A DNA stretch of 51,592 nt from Arthrobacter sp. E3 (GCF_017353415.1 NZ_JAFMPX010000025.1:1-51592), one strand, 5' to 3'; positions 25,792-36,073 are shown, counted from the first letter of the stretch. Notes: a model not told the origin generated them from the sequence alone. Translations and numbers: made by a program.

Positions 25792-27150
25792 TCAGTTGAC
25801 TCCCGCGATCATGGCCACAGCAACGGCGCTGGTGCGCAATTCCACCGGAATATCTACCACGCCATCAGCACCAACGGCGGCATCCACAAACGCACCGGTG
25901 CCGTTAATCCAGGAAAGCTGACCAGCGCCGCACAGCTCGGGGGGCAGTGTGATGAACCCTGTGGCCGGATCGGCAGCGAGCACGAATAACTCCGCACCCT
26001 TGGTGGTGTAAGATACCGGCGAACCACCCAGTGCGTCACCGGGACGGATCCACGGACGGGTACCGTAAATGGCGTTCCCGTTGGTTTCCAACCACGCGCC
26101 CATGGCGGCCATGGCGGCTTCCTGCAGCTCCGGAATGGTGCCATCTGCGCGAGGTCCAACGTTGATGAGCAGGTTGCCGTTCTTGGACACAACATCCACG
26201 AGCAGGCGAATCAATGCCTCACCGGAAAGCGAGTGCTCCGGTCCCTCATCCTGGTTATAGCCAAAGGAGTAACCCAGACCACGGGTGGATTCCCACGGCT
26301 GCTCAATGATTTCCTCCACATGGCGGTATTCACGCGTCATGAAGCCGTGGTAAGGAACACCCCAGCGGTCGTTGACCACACCCTCCGGAACAGCGTCAAA
26401 GTAGCGGCGCAACACGGCTGCAACAGCGTAGTCTTCGGTGCCCTTGCCACCATCGGGCCACTCGATGTCGTTCCACAGAATATCCGGGGAGAACCGGGCT
26501 ACAAGCTCTTCCAACTGCGCCGCGCTGTACTTGGCGAACTGCTCGTCATTGCGGCGGAAACGGAACAGGTCCGTGTCCGACTCGATGGGCGGGAAGTCAC
26601 TCACGTGCCAGTCGAGGGCACCGGAAAAGTACACACCAAAACGTGCTCCGGAGGCACGGGTGGCCACCCCCAGCTCAGCAATCAGATCCCGTTTGGGCCC
26701 ACGCTTGACCGAGTTGAATTCAGTGCTTTCGGTGTCCCAGAGGCAGAATCCCTCGTGGTGCTTGGTGGTGGGAATAATGTACTGGGCACCGGCTGCGCGC
26801 AGCTTGCCCACAAACTCGGAAGCGTCGAAGTTGCCCGCGTCCCAGTGCTCGGCCAGGTCCTCGTAGCTGGTGCCCGTGCCGTACTTTTCCTGATGCCGGA
26901 TCCAGCTGGGGCTGCCTGGGATGCGCACCGTATTCCCGTACCATTCCGCGTATTGGTGATAGGCGTAGGCGTCCTCCGTGGGTACGCCGCCTTCGCCGTG
27001 GGCTGTTGCCCAAGCAGGGACGGAGTACAGGCCCCAGTGGATGAAGAACCCCAGTTTGGCGTCGCGGTACCACTTCGGCACCTCGTTGAGCGGGTAGCTC
27101 GGAGCGTTAGTGCCGAAGTCCGGGCCCACGCGTGTTTCAAAGTTCAACAT
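25792..27150 (-). CDS. GH29 alpha-L-fucosidase family hydrolase
   Basis: A 452-residue glycoside hydrolase of family GH29, with retaining cleavage of alpha-L-fucosides expected. Seen: KLGFFIHWGLYSVPAW at 32-47, TKHHEGFCLWD at 129-139, and FSPDILWNDIEWP with the nucleophile Asp near 228, matching the WNDxxWP pattern of the Thermotoga enzyme. It has no signal peptide, so it acts on imported oligosaccharide in the cytoplasm. It lies 3 bp after the M81 gene. The true sugar could differ from fucose, given the unusual neighbours. Confidence 0.9.
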   Translation of the reverse strand: MLNFETRVGPDFGTNAPSYPLNEVPKWYRDAKLGFFIHWGLYSVPAWATAHGEGGVPTEDAYAYHQYAEWYGNTVRIPGSPSWIRHQEKYGTGTSYEDLAEHWDAGNFDASEFVGKLRAAGAQYIIPTTKHHEGFCLWDTESTEFNSVKRGPKRDLIAELGVATRASGARFGVYFSGALDWHVSDFPPIESDTDLFRFRRNDEQFAKYSAAQLEELVARFSPDILWNDIEWPDGGKGTEDYAVAAVLRRYFDAVPEGVVNDRWGVPYHGFMTREYRHVEEIIEQPWESTRGLGYSFGYNQDEGPEHSLSGEALIRLLVDVVSKNGNLLINVGPRADGTIPELQEAAMAAMGAWLETNGNAIYGTRPWIRPGDALGGSPVSYTTKGAELFVLAADPATGFITLPPELCGAGQLSWINGTGAFVDAAVGADGVVDIPVELRTSAVAVAMIAGVN

Positions 27151-27153
27151 TTT

Positions 27154-28746
27154 CTAGTGCTCCTCAACCTTTCCTGCCTGTACACGGCTCACAACTGCTG
27201 CCAATTCCGGCTCCGCGGCCGAGACGCCCGCAAACGGGAACACACCGGGGGCCAGATTCTTGTGGCCTAGGCGCAGCAGGTCCTGGTCCACACCGCCGGG
27301 TGTCAGGCCCAGCTTCCACCCGGCTGCCAGTTCATAAAGTTCAGGCTCTAAGTAGCCAATCTTCACGCACACAACATCCATCGCGTGCGGGTCGATGCTA
27401 AGCATCGTGAAGTCGTGAATGTGGTGGAAGGGCTTGCGTCGTTCGGTGATGATCGCGTACACCCCGCCGGCCTTGACCACGGACTGAGTTCCGGCGTCCT
27501 TGTCACCCTCGGTGATGGAGAAGACGGTGCCCTCAAGGGCCACGGGACCGCTGGGTCCGGCGTCGACCTGGGCACCAACATGCAGCGAGACGGTACCACC
27601 AACGCCGGCGCTCACGCACTGTGCCACAGCCTCGGCGTCAAAGATGGAGGCATGCACCACGGTGCTCGAGCCGTCGGCAAATTCCGGGCGTGTAAGTAAC
27701 TCACCCAACGTCCAGGACACGTCCCCGGCACCACCGGCGGTGGGGTTGTCGCCGGAGTCCGAGACCACATACGGTCGCGGGGCACCTTCTGCGAGGGCGG
27801 CATCCAGGCTCTCGGCCAGCGGCAGCGCGTCGGCCACGAACACGAACTCGTCGCGGGCATCCCAGTAGGCCCGGGCCAGCCGCTCGGCACCTTCCTTCAC
27901 GGCACGAGAGTCATCGCCGGTGACCACGACGGCGGCCTGGCAGCGCGGTTCATCCGCCCAGGCGTAGCCCACCCAAATGGCGGCGTCAATAACACCGTCC
28001 ATGGCCTCAACTTCGGGCACCGCGGCGTACAGTGTACGCGCCGGTTCAATGCGGGTGCTGGTCTTTTCCCCCGGCAATAGCACGGGTACCTGCAGCCACG
28101 CCTTGTAGGGGCGGCGGGCATCAATGTTACTTCCGTGTTCCCCGCGCAGGCGCTCCAGCATATTGTGGACGGCGCGCTGCTTGGTATTCCAAGCATCCTC
28201 GTGCGGTGCCATGCGGTAGCAGGTGATCAGATCCGAAACATCCAGCAGTTCCCGAGACACATTCCCGTGCAGGTCCATGGAGGTGGATACGAACGTGTCC
28301 GCGCCCAACTCCTGGCGGACGGCTGCACCCAAGTCGCCTTCGGCGTCTTCCATACCGACCACGCTCATGGCGCCATGAATGTCGAACCAGAAGGCGTCGA
28401 AAGGGCCCTGTACACGGATGCCGTCAAGAATTTCTGCTTTCAGGCGTGCATAGGTGGCAGGGTCCACGGCGCCACCGGGCAGCGAGCGTGCCTGCACCAG
28501 CGGCACCCAGTCCGCGGCTTCGCGCAGCTCGTCGCCCGGGTTCAAGAAACCGTAGTAGGCCATGAGTTCCTCACCGCGGCGTTCGGTGAAGGCCTCGTCA
28601 CCGCTGACGTGCGGGCTGAAGGTGCTGGATTCAATGGCGATGCCGGCAATGCCGATGCGCGGGAGAGAGATTCCGCCGGGGGCCAAGGGAGACAGTGGGC
28701 CCCTCCAGATTTGTGACGCATCCACTGGCTCGGTCGGGTTCAACAC
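27154..28746 (-). CDS. M81-family metallohydrolase (MlrC-like)
   Basis: A 530-residue protein of the M81 (microcystin LR degradation MlrC) family. Metal-site marks are visible: DAFWFDIHGAMSVVG, TSMDLHGNVSRELL and TCYRMAPHEDAWNTK. The N-terminal PRIGIAGIAIESSTFSPH is typical. Only MlrC itself is well known, as a zinc peptidase on linear microcystin; most members sit in catabolic operons with unknown substrates, perhaps amide-linked amino sugars or amino acids. GTG at 28746 overlaps the end of the ROK gene and has AGGA before it. No signal peptide is seen. Confidence 0.88.
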   Translation of the reverse strand: MLNPTEPVDASQIWRGPLSPLAPGGISLPRIGIAGIAIESSTFSPHVSGDEAFTERRGEELMAYYGFLNPGDELREAADWVPLVQARSLPGGAVDPATYARLKAEILDGIRVQGPFDAFWFDIHGAMSVVGMEDAEGDLGAAVRQELGADTFVSTSMDLHGNVSRELLDVSDLITCYRMAPHEDAWNTKQRAVHNMLERLRGEHGSNIDARRPYKAWLQVPVLLPGEKTSTRIEPARTLYAAVPEVEAMDGVIDAAIWVGYAWADEPRCQAAVVVTGDDSRAVKEGAERLARAYWDARDEFVFVADALPLAESLDAALAEGAPRPYVVSDSGDNPTAGGAGDVSWTLGELLTRPEFADGSSTVVHASIFDAEAVAQCVSAGVGGTVSLHVGAQVDAGPSGPVALEGTVFSITEGDKDAGTQSVVKAGGVYAIITERRKPFHHIHDFTMLSIDPHAMDVVCVKIGYLEPELYELAAGWKLGLTPGGVDQDLLRLGHKNLAPGVFPFAGVSAAEPELAAVVSRVQAGKVEEH

Positions 28747-29696
28747 GAGGATCCTACTTTCATGGTGGTGGGGTGAGCTACAAGTTCAAGAGATTCCCAG
28801 GCTGCGGCAGCCGAGCCCAAGACGGCCGAGTGGCCGCCAAGGCTGCCCGGATGAACGATCAGAGGATAGCCGGAGACGGGCATGTTGTGCTCAAGCATGC
28901 GTAGAAGCGGCGGCTCCAGCAGATCCCATGCCCCGCGCACACCGCCCCCAATGACCACGTCCTGAACGTCCAGAAACGTGGCGGTCGTGGCGATGGCCTG
29001 GCCCAGCGCAGCGCCGGCCGCCTCGAAGGCGGCCAGGGCATCTGTGTCTCCGCCCCTAGCCAGCACCGCCACCTCGGCAGCGCCATTTGCGGGACGCCCT
29101 GATCGATCCGTGTAACGCAGTGCGATGGAACGCCCGGAAGCCAAGGTTTCCAAGTGCCCGAGCTGGCCACAGCTGCACGCCAGCGTCCCGAAACCGGGGG
29201 TGTGCCCAATCTCTCCGGCCGCACCGCGGGGCCCGGCAAAGACGGATCCGTCCAGTGCAAGGGCACCGCCAACACCGGTACCGAGCATGATGCCGATCGC
29301 ATTGCTCATCCCAGCCAGTGCCCCGTAGGCCATTTCCCCGCACAGGAAGGCGTTCACGTCGTTGTCAACAACGACGCCGACGCCAAGCCGGGTGGAAAGG
29401 TCCGCGGCAAGCGGGAAGCCTGCCCAGTCGTTGAACGACGCCGATGCGGCCTTGACCACGCCGGTTTTCTGATCAATGACCCCGGCCGCGCCGACTCCCA
29501 CCGCTGCCACGTGCAGTCCAGAGGCTGCCGCCAATTCGGCGACCAGTGATGCCGCGGCGGCACTCATTGCCGGGCCGCCCTCAAGGGCTGGGGTGGCAAT
29601 CGTGGCTTGCGCCGCAATGGCGCCGTCGTGCCGGCAGAGGATCGCCGTGGTTTTTGTGCCACCTAAGTCAATGCCGGCCACTACGGTGTTTGTCAT
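28740..29696 (-). CDS. ROK-family sugar kinase
   Basis: A 318-residue kinase with the ATP motif AGIDLGGTKTTAIL, the catalytic Asp in VVVDNDVNAFLCGE, GIMLGTGVGGALALDG and a zinc loop. The ROK zinc motif is usually CxCGxxGCxE, but here it reads CSCGQLGHLE, with His in place of the third Cys. It lacks an N-terminal winged helix, so it is an enzyme and not a repressor. It likely phosphorylates the sugar released in this pathway. ATG at 29696 (MTNTVVAG) follows GAAAG; a longer frame upstream is unlikely. Confidence 0.9.
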   Translation of the reverse strand: MTNTVVAGIDLGGTKTTAILCRHDGAIAAQATIATPALEGGPAMSAAAASLVAELAAASGLHVAAVGVGAAGVIDQKTGVVKAASASFNDWAGFPLAADLSTRLGVGVVVDNDVNAFLCGEMAYGALAGMSNAIGIMLGTGVGGALALDGSVFAGPRGAAGEIGHTPGFGTLACSCGQLGHLETLASGRSIALRYTDRSGRPANGAAEVAVLARGGDTDALAAFEAAGAALGQAIATTATFLDVQDVVIGGGVRGAWDLLEPPLLRMLEHNMPVSGYPLIVHPGSLGGHSAVLGSAAAAWESLELVAHPTTMKVGSSC

Positions 29697-29709
29697 GCTT
29701 TCACACATG

Positions 29710-30639
29710 TCAGCGGCCACCCAGACCTGCCATGGAAATACCCTTGACCAGGTGCTTCTGTAGCGCAATGACCAAGATGGTGGTGGGGATCATGGAGATG
29801 ATTGCCGCCGCCATCTGCAGATCCCAACGGGTTCCCGTCAAGCCGGAGAAGGATGCCAAACCAACAGGCAGCGTGCCCAATTTGTTGTAGTCCACCGTGA
29901 CAATAAGTGGCCACAGGTAGGAGTTCCAGAATGACATGAAGGTGAAGACGGACAAGACGGCCACCCCGGACTTGGACAGCGGCAGAATGATCTGCACGAA
30001 GGTCCTGATGGGACCGGCACCGTCAACGCGGGCCGCCTCATCAAGTTCAAAAGGAATGCCACGGAAGAATTGACGCATCAAGAACGTGCCGAAAGCGGTA
30101 AAGGCAAACGGCAGGATGAGCGCCGGATAAGTGTCGACCCAGCCCAACCACTGCATGAGGGTGAACATGGGGATGACAATGACCTCCTGTGGCACCATCA
30201 AGGTGGCCAGGAACAAGACGAAGATCGCGTCACGACCCTTCCAGCGCAAACGACCGAAAGCATAACCGGCCGTGGTGGAAACAAAGAGAACCACTAGAGT
30301 TCCGGCGATGGCGACGAAGAATGAGTTGGCAATGTAGGTGACAAACGGGCCGTATTCGAAGACGGCAGCAAAGTTGCTCCACCGCAGCTCCGAGCCGACT
30401 AGGCGCGGGGGGGTGGCAAACATTTCACCATTGGGCTTCAACGCAGAGAAAAACGCGTAAACCAAAGGAGCCATGAAGATCAGTGCGGCAATGTAGATGG
30501 CCGCATGCTGGAAGACCAGCCGCACACGCTCTCCGCGTGACATGGGGTCATGGCGCTTCTTGACTTTCCTTCTTTTTGGTTCTTGCCGGTTAACTACTGA
30601 CTCCGACTCTAAGGAGGATTCCAGGACATCAGTGCTCAT
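29710..30639 (-). CDS. sugar ABC transporter permease (MalG type)
   Basis: A 309-residue inner-membrane protein with six expected helices and a polar, basic N-terminus of about 45 residues. The EAA loop reads DEAARVDGAGPIRTFVQIILPLSKSG, where it contacts the ATPase. It overlaps the other permease gene by 11 bp. No ATPase gene is in the cluster, as is usual in actinobacteria where a shared MsiK-type ATPase serves many sugar importers. Confidence 0.93.
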   Translation of the reverse strand: MSTDVLESSLESESVVNRQEPKRRKVKKRHDPMSRGERVRLVFQHAAIYIAALIFMAPLVYAFFSALKPNGEMFATPPRLVGSELRWSNFAAVFEYGPFVTYIANSFFVAIAGTLVVLFVSTTAGYAFGRLRWKGRDAIFVLFLATLMVPQEVIVIPMFTLMQWLGWVDTYPALILPFAFTAFGTFLMRQFFRGIPFELDEAARVDGAGPIRTFVQIILPLSKSGVAVLSVFTFMSFWNSYLWPLIVTVDYNKLGTLPVGLASFSGLTGTRWDLQMAAAIISMIPTTILVIALQKHLVKGISMAGLGGR

Positions 30640-31540
30640 AGTGCACCCACTTTTTCTGCGCTACAAACTGCGCCGCGGTCAGGACAATGATGATAGCGAA
30701 CAAGATCCAGCCAGCCGCTGCGGCAAGGCCTAGGTCTTGGAACTTGAATCCTTGGTTGTAAATGAACTGCACGAGGGGCTGGGTGGCATTGCCGGGCCCA
30801 CCGCCTGTGAGCAGCTGTGGCTGAACGAAGACCTGCAACGAAGAAATCAAGGTCATCACACTGGCAAAGAAAATCGATGGCGAAATGAGTGGCACCTTGA
30901 CCTTCCACAACAGTGTCAGACCGCTTGCGCCGTCGAGCTTGGCGGCCTCCATGACGGAATCTGGAAGCTGTTCCAAGGCAGCCGAGAAGATCAGCATGTT
31001 GTAGCCCAAGCCCTGCCAGACGGACATGATGACAACCATGACCATGGCCCACTGTGGGTCGGCCAGGAAGTTCGGCAGTTGGAAACCAAACCACTCCATG
31101 GATAGCCCGTTAAGCATGCCCTGAGGTTGGAGGATCATCTTCCACACCAGAACGTTGGCAACCATGGGGGTGACCACCGGGATAAAGAAGAGAATGCGAA
31201 GTGCGGCACGACCTCGGATGCGCTCGTGCAGTGACAGAGCCAGTGTCAGGGACAAAATGACGCTCACGGGAACGTACAAGATGGTGAACACTGCCGTATT
31301 ACGAAGCGCCGGCCAGAAGTCGGGGCTGCTAGTGAACAATTTGGCGTAATTGTCGAAACCGACAAACTTCTTCTCGCCATAGGTCGGCCAGTCATAGAAT
31401 CCCATGACGATGGATAGAGCAACTGGTAAAACGGTGAACAGGGCCAACCCGATCAGGGCTGGGCTAACAAAGCCCAGCGCCTGACGGGATTCAGCCTTGG
31501 CCATCGTATTGCGACCGCGGTCGTTTACGGTGGTAGTCAT
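30629..31540 (-). CDS. sugar ABC transporter permease (MalF type)
   Basis: A 303-residue membrane protein, partner of the MalG-type permease. The first helix reads GFVSPALIGLALFTVLPVALSIVMGF, and the EAA loop is MEAAKLDGASGLTLLWKVKVPLISPS. The start at 31540 (MTTTVNDRG) is taken; MAKAES at 31504 is an alternative. The binding protein gene ends 22 bp upstream. Confidence 0.93.
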   Translation of the reverse strand: MTTTVNDRGRNTMAKAESRQALGFVSPALIGLALFTVLPVALSIVMGFYDWPTYGEKKFVGFDNYAKLFTSSPDFWPALRNTAVFTILYVPVSVILSLTLALSLHERIRGRAALRILFFIPVVTPMVANVLVWKMILQPQGMLNGLSMEWFGFQLPNFLADPQWAMVMVVIMSVWQGLGYNMLIFSAALEQLPDSVMEAAKLDGASGLTLLWKVKVPLISPSIFFASVMTLISSLQVFVQPQLLTGGGPGNATQPLVQFIYNQGFKFQDLGLAAAAGWILFAIIIVLTAAQFVAQKKWVHYEH

Positions 31541-31562
31541 AAGGTTGAGACTTTCTTAATAC

Positions 31563-32819
31563 TTACTTAGCGAACTGCTGCTGCGCTGAATCGAGCACCT
31601 TGGCCATGGTGTCCTGGCCGTTGTAAACGCTGACAAGGTTCGGCTGGATGAACGTGCCAACTTTGGACCAGTTGTCGCTGACGCGCTGACCCTGGACATT
31701 TTCAAACGCGGCTTCGAAGGTGCTCTTGACCTGGTTGCGGTATTTAGCATCGATGGTTTCGAAGTACAGCGGCTGTGAGGACAGACGTGCCGGGTAGCTG
31801 CGGCCTGAGGTGGCGATGTAGTCCTGTGACTTCTGGCCTAGGAGCGAACCGAGAACCTTCAGGGCTGCATCCTTGTTCTTGCAGTCCTTTGCCAGGCCAA
31901 AGCCCGAGCCCAGGACAAGACCCAACGAACCGTTCTTTCCGGCGGGCAGCGGTGCCATACCCGCTTCGAAACCGGGATCGTTGTTCAGGTAGCCAACTGC
32001 GTTCCAAGTGCCATCAACTGCCATGGCTGCGTTGGCACTGGAGAATTGGTTCTCGCCCCAACCTGCGTCGGAGGCGCTGGCTACGGGAGCGGCCACCTTT
32101 TGCACGGTGACGAGGTCGCCGTACCATTCGGAGGCCTTGACGAAGTCCGGGTTAGTCAGGTCTAGTGTGCCGTCTTCGGTGACGGGCTGAACGCCTGCCC
32201 TAGAGATGGGCAGTGCCTGCCACTGGAAGTCACCCATGCCGATGCCGAGGCCCATCTTGCCCTTCGTGGTAGCCGCCTTGGCGGTCTGCTCGAAGTCCTC
32301 GAACGTCCAGCCAATTTCCGGGGTCTTGGCTCCGGCGGCCTTCAACTGATCGGCGTTGTAGTACACCAACATGGTGGACATATCGAATGGCACACCGTAC
32401 ATTTCCCCCTTGTTTTGCAGGATTTCCAGGGCACCCGGCGCAAAGTCCGCAGCGTCCAGGCCGGCTGTCTTCAAATCCGCTTCGCTGAGCGCTTGGAAGC
32501 CTGCCGTGTAACCAGAGAGCTGCCCTGAATTCATTCCTGAGATGCACGCCATGTTGCCCGAGGCCATGTTGGTGGTCATCTTCGTGAAGTAATCACCCCA
32601 GGGGGCGGTGCGCATGGTGATGTCGAGCTCGGGGTGCTCTTCCTTGGCAATGGCCAGCTGTGCATTCAGTGCGGCAGTGTCATCTTCGCTTCCTGACCAC
32701 ATGTCAATCACAACGCTGTTCTCGGAGGCTCCCCCTCCGGTAGAGGCGCCGCCACAGGCGGATAGTGCCAGCGAAGCGACAGCCGCAACAGCCATAAAGC
32801 CGATGTGTGCTTTCTTCAT
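31563..32819 (-). CDS. sugar ABC transporter substrate-binding lipoprotein
   Basis: A 418-residue lipoprotein, first gene of the catabolic operon. The signal peptide MKKAHIGFMAVAAVASLALS ends at a lipobox with the acylated Cys (LSAC), then a GGASTGGGASE linker. The mature part is a family-1 solute-binding protein (VVIDMWSGSEDD, later YGVPFDMSTMLVYYNADQLKAAG). It would hand a mono- or oligosaccharide to the two permeases downstream. The ligand may be a fucose-containing glycan, from the GH29 in the same operon. Confidence 0.92.
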   Translation of the reverse strand: MKKAHIGFMAVAAVASLALSACGGASTGGGASENSVVIDMWSGSEDDTAALNAQLAIAKEEHPELDITMRTAPWGDYFTKMTTNMASGNMACISGMNSGQLSGYTAGFQALSEADLKTAGLDAADFAPGALEILQNKGEMYGVPFDMSTMLVYYNADQLKAAGAKTPEIGWTFEDFEQTAKAATTKGKMGLGIGMGDFQWQALPISRAGVQPVTEDGTLDLTNPDFVKASEWYGDLVTVQKVAAPVASASDAGWGENQFSSANAAMAVDGTWNAVGYLNNDPGFEAGMAPLPAGKNGSLGLVLGSGFGLAKDCKNKDAALKVLGSLLGQKSQDYIATSGRSYPARLSSQPLYFETIDAKYRNQVKSTFEAAFENVQGQRVSDNWSKVGTFIQPNLVSVYNGQDTMAKVLDSAQQQFAK

Positions 32820-33173
32820 TGAAAAATTGCTCCTCGGGTAATGGCACTCAAGATGCCAAGTATCGTTCGACGTATGATGATGGGGTTCTTTGTGCGATGC
32901 CCTAGAATTAACTTAGTTCGATTATCGATCTGACTTCCAGTCAACCTCGCGTAAAGTAAGTGTCGCAGATCATGTTGAGATCATCAAGCCAGTCATCGGA
33001 TGTCTGGTTGGTATCAGAGCCATAATCTATGAAAATAGCCTAGAATCCGATGCTCTGGTCACAAACTTGACGGAATATTTCAGGCTGCCAAGTCGGCCGG
33101 CAACTTATCTCCTCGTATGCCTATGCTGACAATGGCAGGCGAATCTTCTTATTTCGACAGCAAGGAAAAGTAC
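32820..33173. promoter_or_regulatory. divergent control region of the catabolic operon and ROK regulator
   Basis: A 354-bp, comparatively AT-rich gap between the binding-protein gene (minus) and the ROK regulator (plus). Two adjoining palindromes, AACTTAGTT (32910-32918) and TCGATTATCGA (32918-32928), sit about 90 bp before the lipoprotein start; a GATAAT box on the minus strand lies in the second one. This is the best candidate operator for the ROK repressor. A GATCATGTTGAGATCATC stretch near 32970 is a second, weaker one. Confidence 0.5.
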
Positions 33174-34343
33174 ATGCAGGATAACAAACCAACGTCCTCG
33201 ATTCCCGGACAGTCGCAGCACATCATTTCACTGGTGGCCCACGGAACGGCGACCACCCGTGCCGAGCTGGCAAAAAGGATGGGCCTGGCACCCTCTACGG
33301 TCTCACTGCGCATCGCTGAACTGACGGAGCTTGGTATTCTGGTCGAAGACGGCACGGGAGCGTCCAAGGGCGGACGTAAACCGCGTCTCTTGCGCTTGGA
33401 GGAGGACCGGGGACAGATCCTTACGGCGGACCTCGGCAGCAGGCACGTTCGTCTGGGCAGGTTCTCACTCACGGGAAAGCTAATGTCCACACATTCGGTG
33501 GCGGTCAGTATCGAATCGGGTCCGGAAGCCACACTGACGGCCGTTCAGGAAGCATGGGCGCACATATCCGGTGTTGCCGGGCTGGACCGTCAGGGGCTGC
33601 GCGGGGTAGGAATTGGCCTGCCGGGTCCCGTAAACGTGGGGGCCGGTACAGTCCAGTTGCCGTCCCGGATGCCAGCTTGGGCAGGATTCCCAATCAGGGA
33701 CTGGCTGGAGGATCAATTGGGCGTGCCCGTCGTCGTTGACAATGACGCGAATCTGAGTGCACTCGGCGAGCACCACGCTAGTCTCGGACCAAACCAGCAC
33801 AGCATCACCGTCAAGGCCGGCACAGCCATCGGTGCGGGCATCATCGTGGGCGGGCGCCTGCATCGCGGTGCCACGGGGGCTGCTGGCGACGTCACCCACA
33901 CGCGCGTGGAGAGCGCCAAAGACAATCCGTGCTCCTGCGGAAACATGGGATGTTTGGAAACGGTGGCCAGCGGTGCAGGCCTAGTACGTCAGTTGCAACG
34001 TCAGGGGGTGGACGTCTCCACGACAGCCGATGTCCTAAAACTCGTGCACAGTGCCGAACCCCTCGCCACTACGGCTCTACGCACCGCCGGCACCCATCTG
34101 GGCGAAGTTCTGGCAACGATTGTGAACTTCTTCAACCCAGATTCGTTGTTCCTCACCGGGCGCATGGCCTCCAGTGAATTGTTCATCGCCGCCGTGCGCA
34201 GCCGCATCTACGAAGGTTGCCACCCACTCATGACGCAAAAAATACACATTGGTGCCGCCACCACTGGTCCCGATTCGGGTCTCTACGGCGCCGCTTACCT
34301 AGTACTCAACAGAATACTCAGCGATCTCGGAAGCACCCGGTAG
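33174..34343 (+). CDS. ROK-family transcriptional regulator
   Basis: A 389-residue repressor-type ROK protein (NagC/XylR class). An N-terminal winged helix (TTRAELAKRMGLAPSTVSLRIAELTELGILVED) precedes a ROK sugar-binding domain with VVVDNDANLSALGEH and the normal zinc motif CSCGNMGCLE. It is divergent from the catabolic operon and most likely represses it until a sugar or sugar phosphate binds. ATG at 33174 (MQDNKPTS) has AAGGA 8 bp upstream; a frame from 33117 lacks such a site. Confidence 0.92.
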   Translation: MQDNKPTSSIPGQSQHIISLVAHGTATTRAELAKRMGLAPSTVSLRIAELTELGILVEDGTGASKGGRKPRLLRLEEDRGQILTADLGSRHVRLGRFSLTGKLMSTHSVAVSIESGPEATLTAVQEAWAHISGVAGLDRQGLRGVGIGLPGPVNVGAGTVQLPSRMPAWAGFPIRDWLEDQLGVPVVVDNDANLSALGEHHASLGPNQHSITVKAGTAIGAGIIVGGRLHRGATGAAGDVTHTRVESAKDNPCSCGNMGCLETVASGAGLVRQLQRQGVDVSTTADVLKLVHSAEPLATTALRTAGTHLGEVLATIVNFFNPDSLFLTGRMASSELFIAAVRSRIYEGCHPLMTQKIHIGAATTGPDSGLYGAAYLVLNRILSDLGSTR

Positions 34344-34360
34344 CCTATCTGAATAAAGCA

Positions 34361-34405
34361 CGACGGCGCCTGCCAGGTCCCTTTCGGGACCGACAGGCGC
34401 CGTCG
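34361..34405. terminator. bidirectional terminator between ROK regulator and ilvC
   Basis: A long hairpin: CGACGGCGCCTG with inner GGTCCC, loop TTTC, then GGGACC and CAGGCGCCGTCG. It lies between the convergent ends of the ROK regulator and ilvC and can serve both. The CGGCGCCTGCC arm resembles that of the cutC terminator (24966-25007), at the other end of the same island. Confidence 0.7.
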
Positions 34406-34450
34406 TACATGGGCAAACTAGCAGCCAGCTGCTGCACTGAGCAAGCGGTT

Positions 34451-35557
<1,107 letters not shown>

Positions 35558-36070
35558 CTAGGAGGCGCGAAGGGCCCGATCGCTCATGGAGCGGGATCCG
35601 CGGCCAACAGCCAGGGTGCCAGACTGCACAATTTCCCGGATGCCGAAAGGCTCCAGGACGTTCAGCAGAGCGGACAACTTGTCAGCGTAGCCGGTGGCTT
35701 CGATGGTCAATGAGTCTGTGGACACATCCACCACTGAGGCCCTGAAGAGATCGGCGGCTTGGGTGACCTGCAATCTCGTGGCGGCATCAGCGCGCACCTT
35801 GACCAGAATATGGTCTCGCTGCACGGAGTTCTCGGGAACCAGTTCAACGATCTTGATGACGTTGACAAGTTTGTTGAGTTGCTTGGTGACTTGTTCAATC
35901 AAGTTTCCGTCGGCGTCCACCACAACCGTCATACGGGAAATCCCGGAGATTTCGGTGGGACCAACGGCCAGGGAGTTGATGTTGAACGCACGGCGGGCAA
36001 ACATGCTGGCCACGCGGGTCAGCACACCGGGCTTGTCTTCAACCAGTACGGAAAGAGTATGTCGAGCCAT
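35558..36070 (-). CDS. ilvN: acetolactate synthase small (regulatory) subunit
   Basis: IlvN binds IlvB and gives it valine feedback control. The 170-residue protein starts with an ACT domain (HTLSVLVEDKPGVLTRVASMFARRAFNINSLAVGPTE-like) and carries a second ACT-like half (ELVLVKVRAD region, then TDSLTIEATGYADKLSALLNVLEPFGIREIVQSG). It begins 3 bp after the ilvB stop and is surely co-transcribed. Confidence 0.95.
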   Translation of the reverse strand: MARHTLSVLVEDKPGVLTRVASMFARRAFNINSLAVGPTEISGISRMTVVVDADGNLIEQVTKQLNKLVNVIKIVELVPENSVQRDHILVKVRADAATRLQVTQAADLFRASVVDVSTDSLTIEATGYADKLSALLNVLEPFGIREIVQSGTLAVGRGSRSMSDRALRAS

Positions 36071-36073
36071 GTC

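Noticed and set aside
26233-27270. A 345-codon plus-strand frame opposite the GH29 gene
   Set aside because: Antisense shadow of a well-supported hydrolase, with no ribosome site or family motif.
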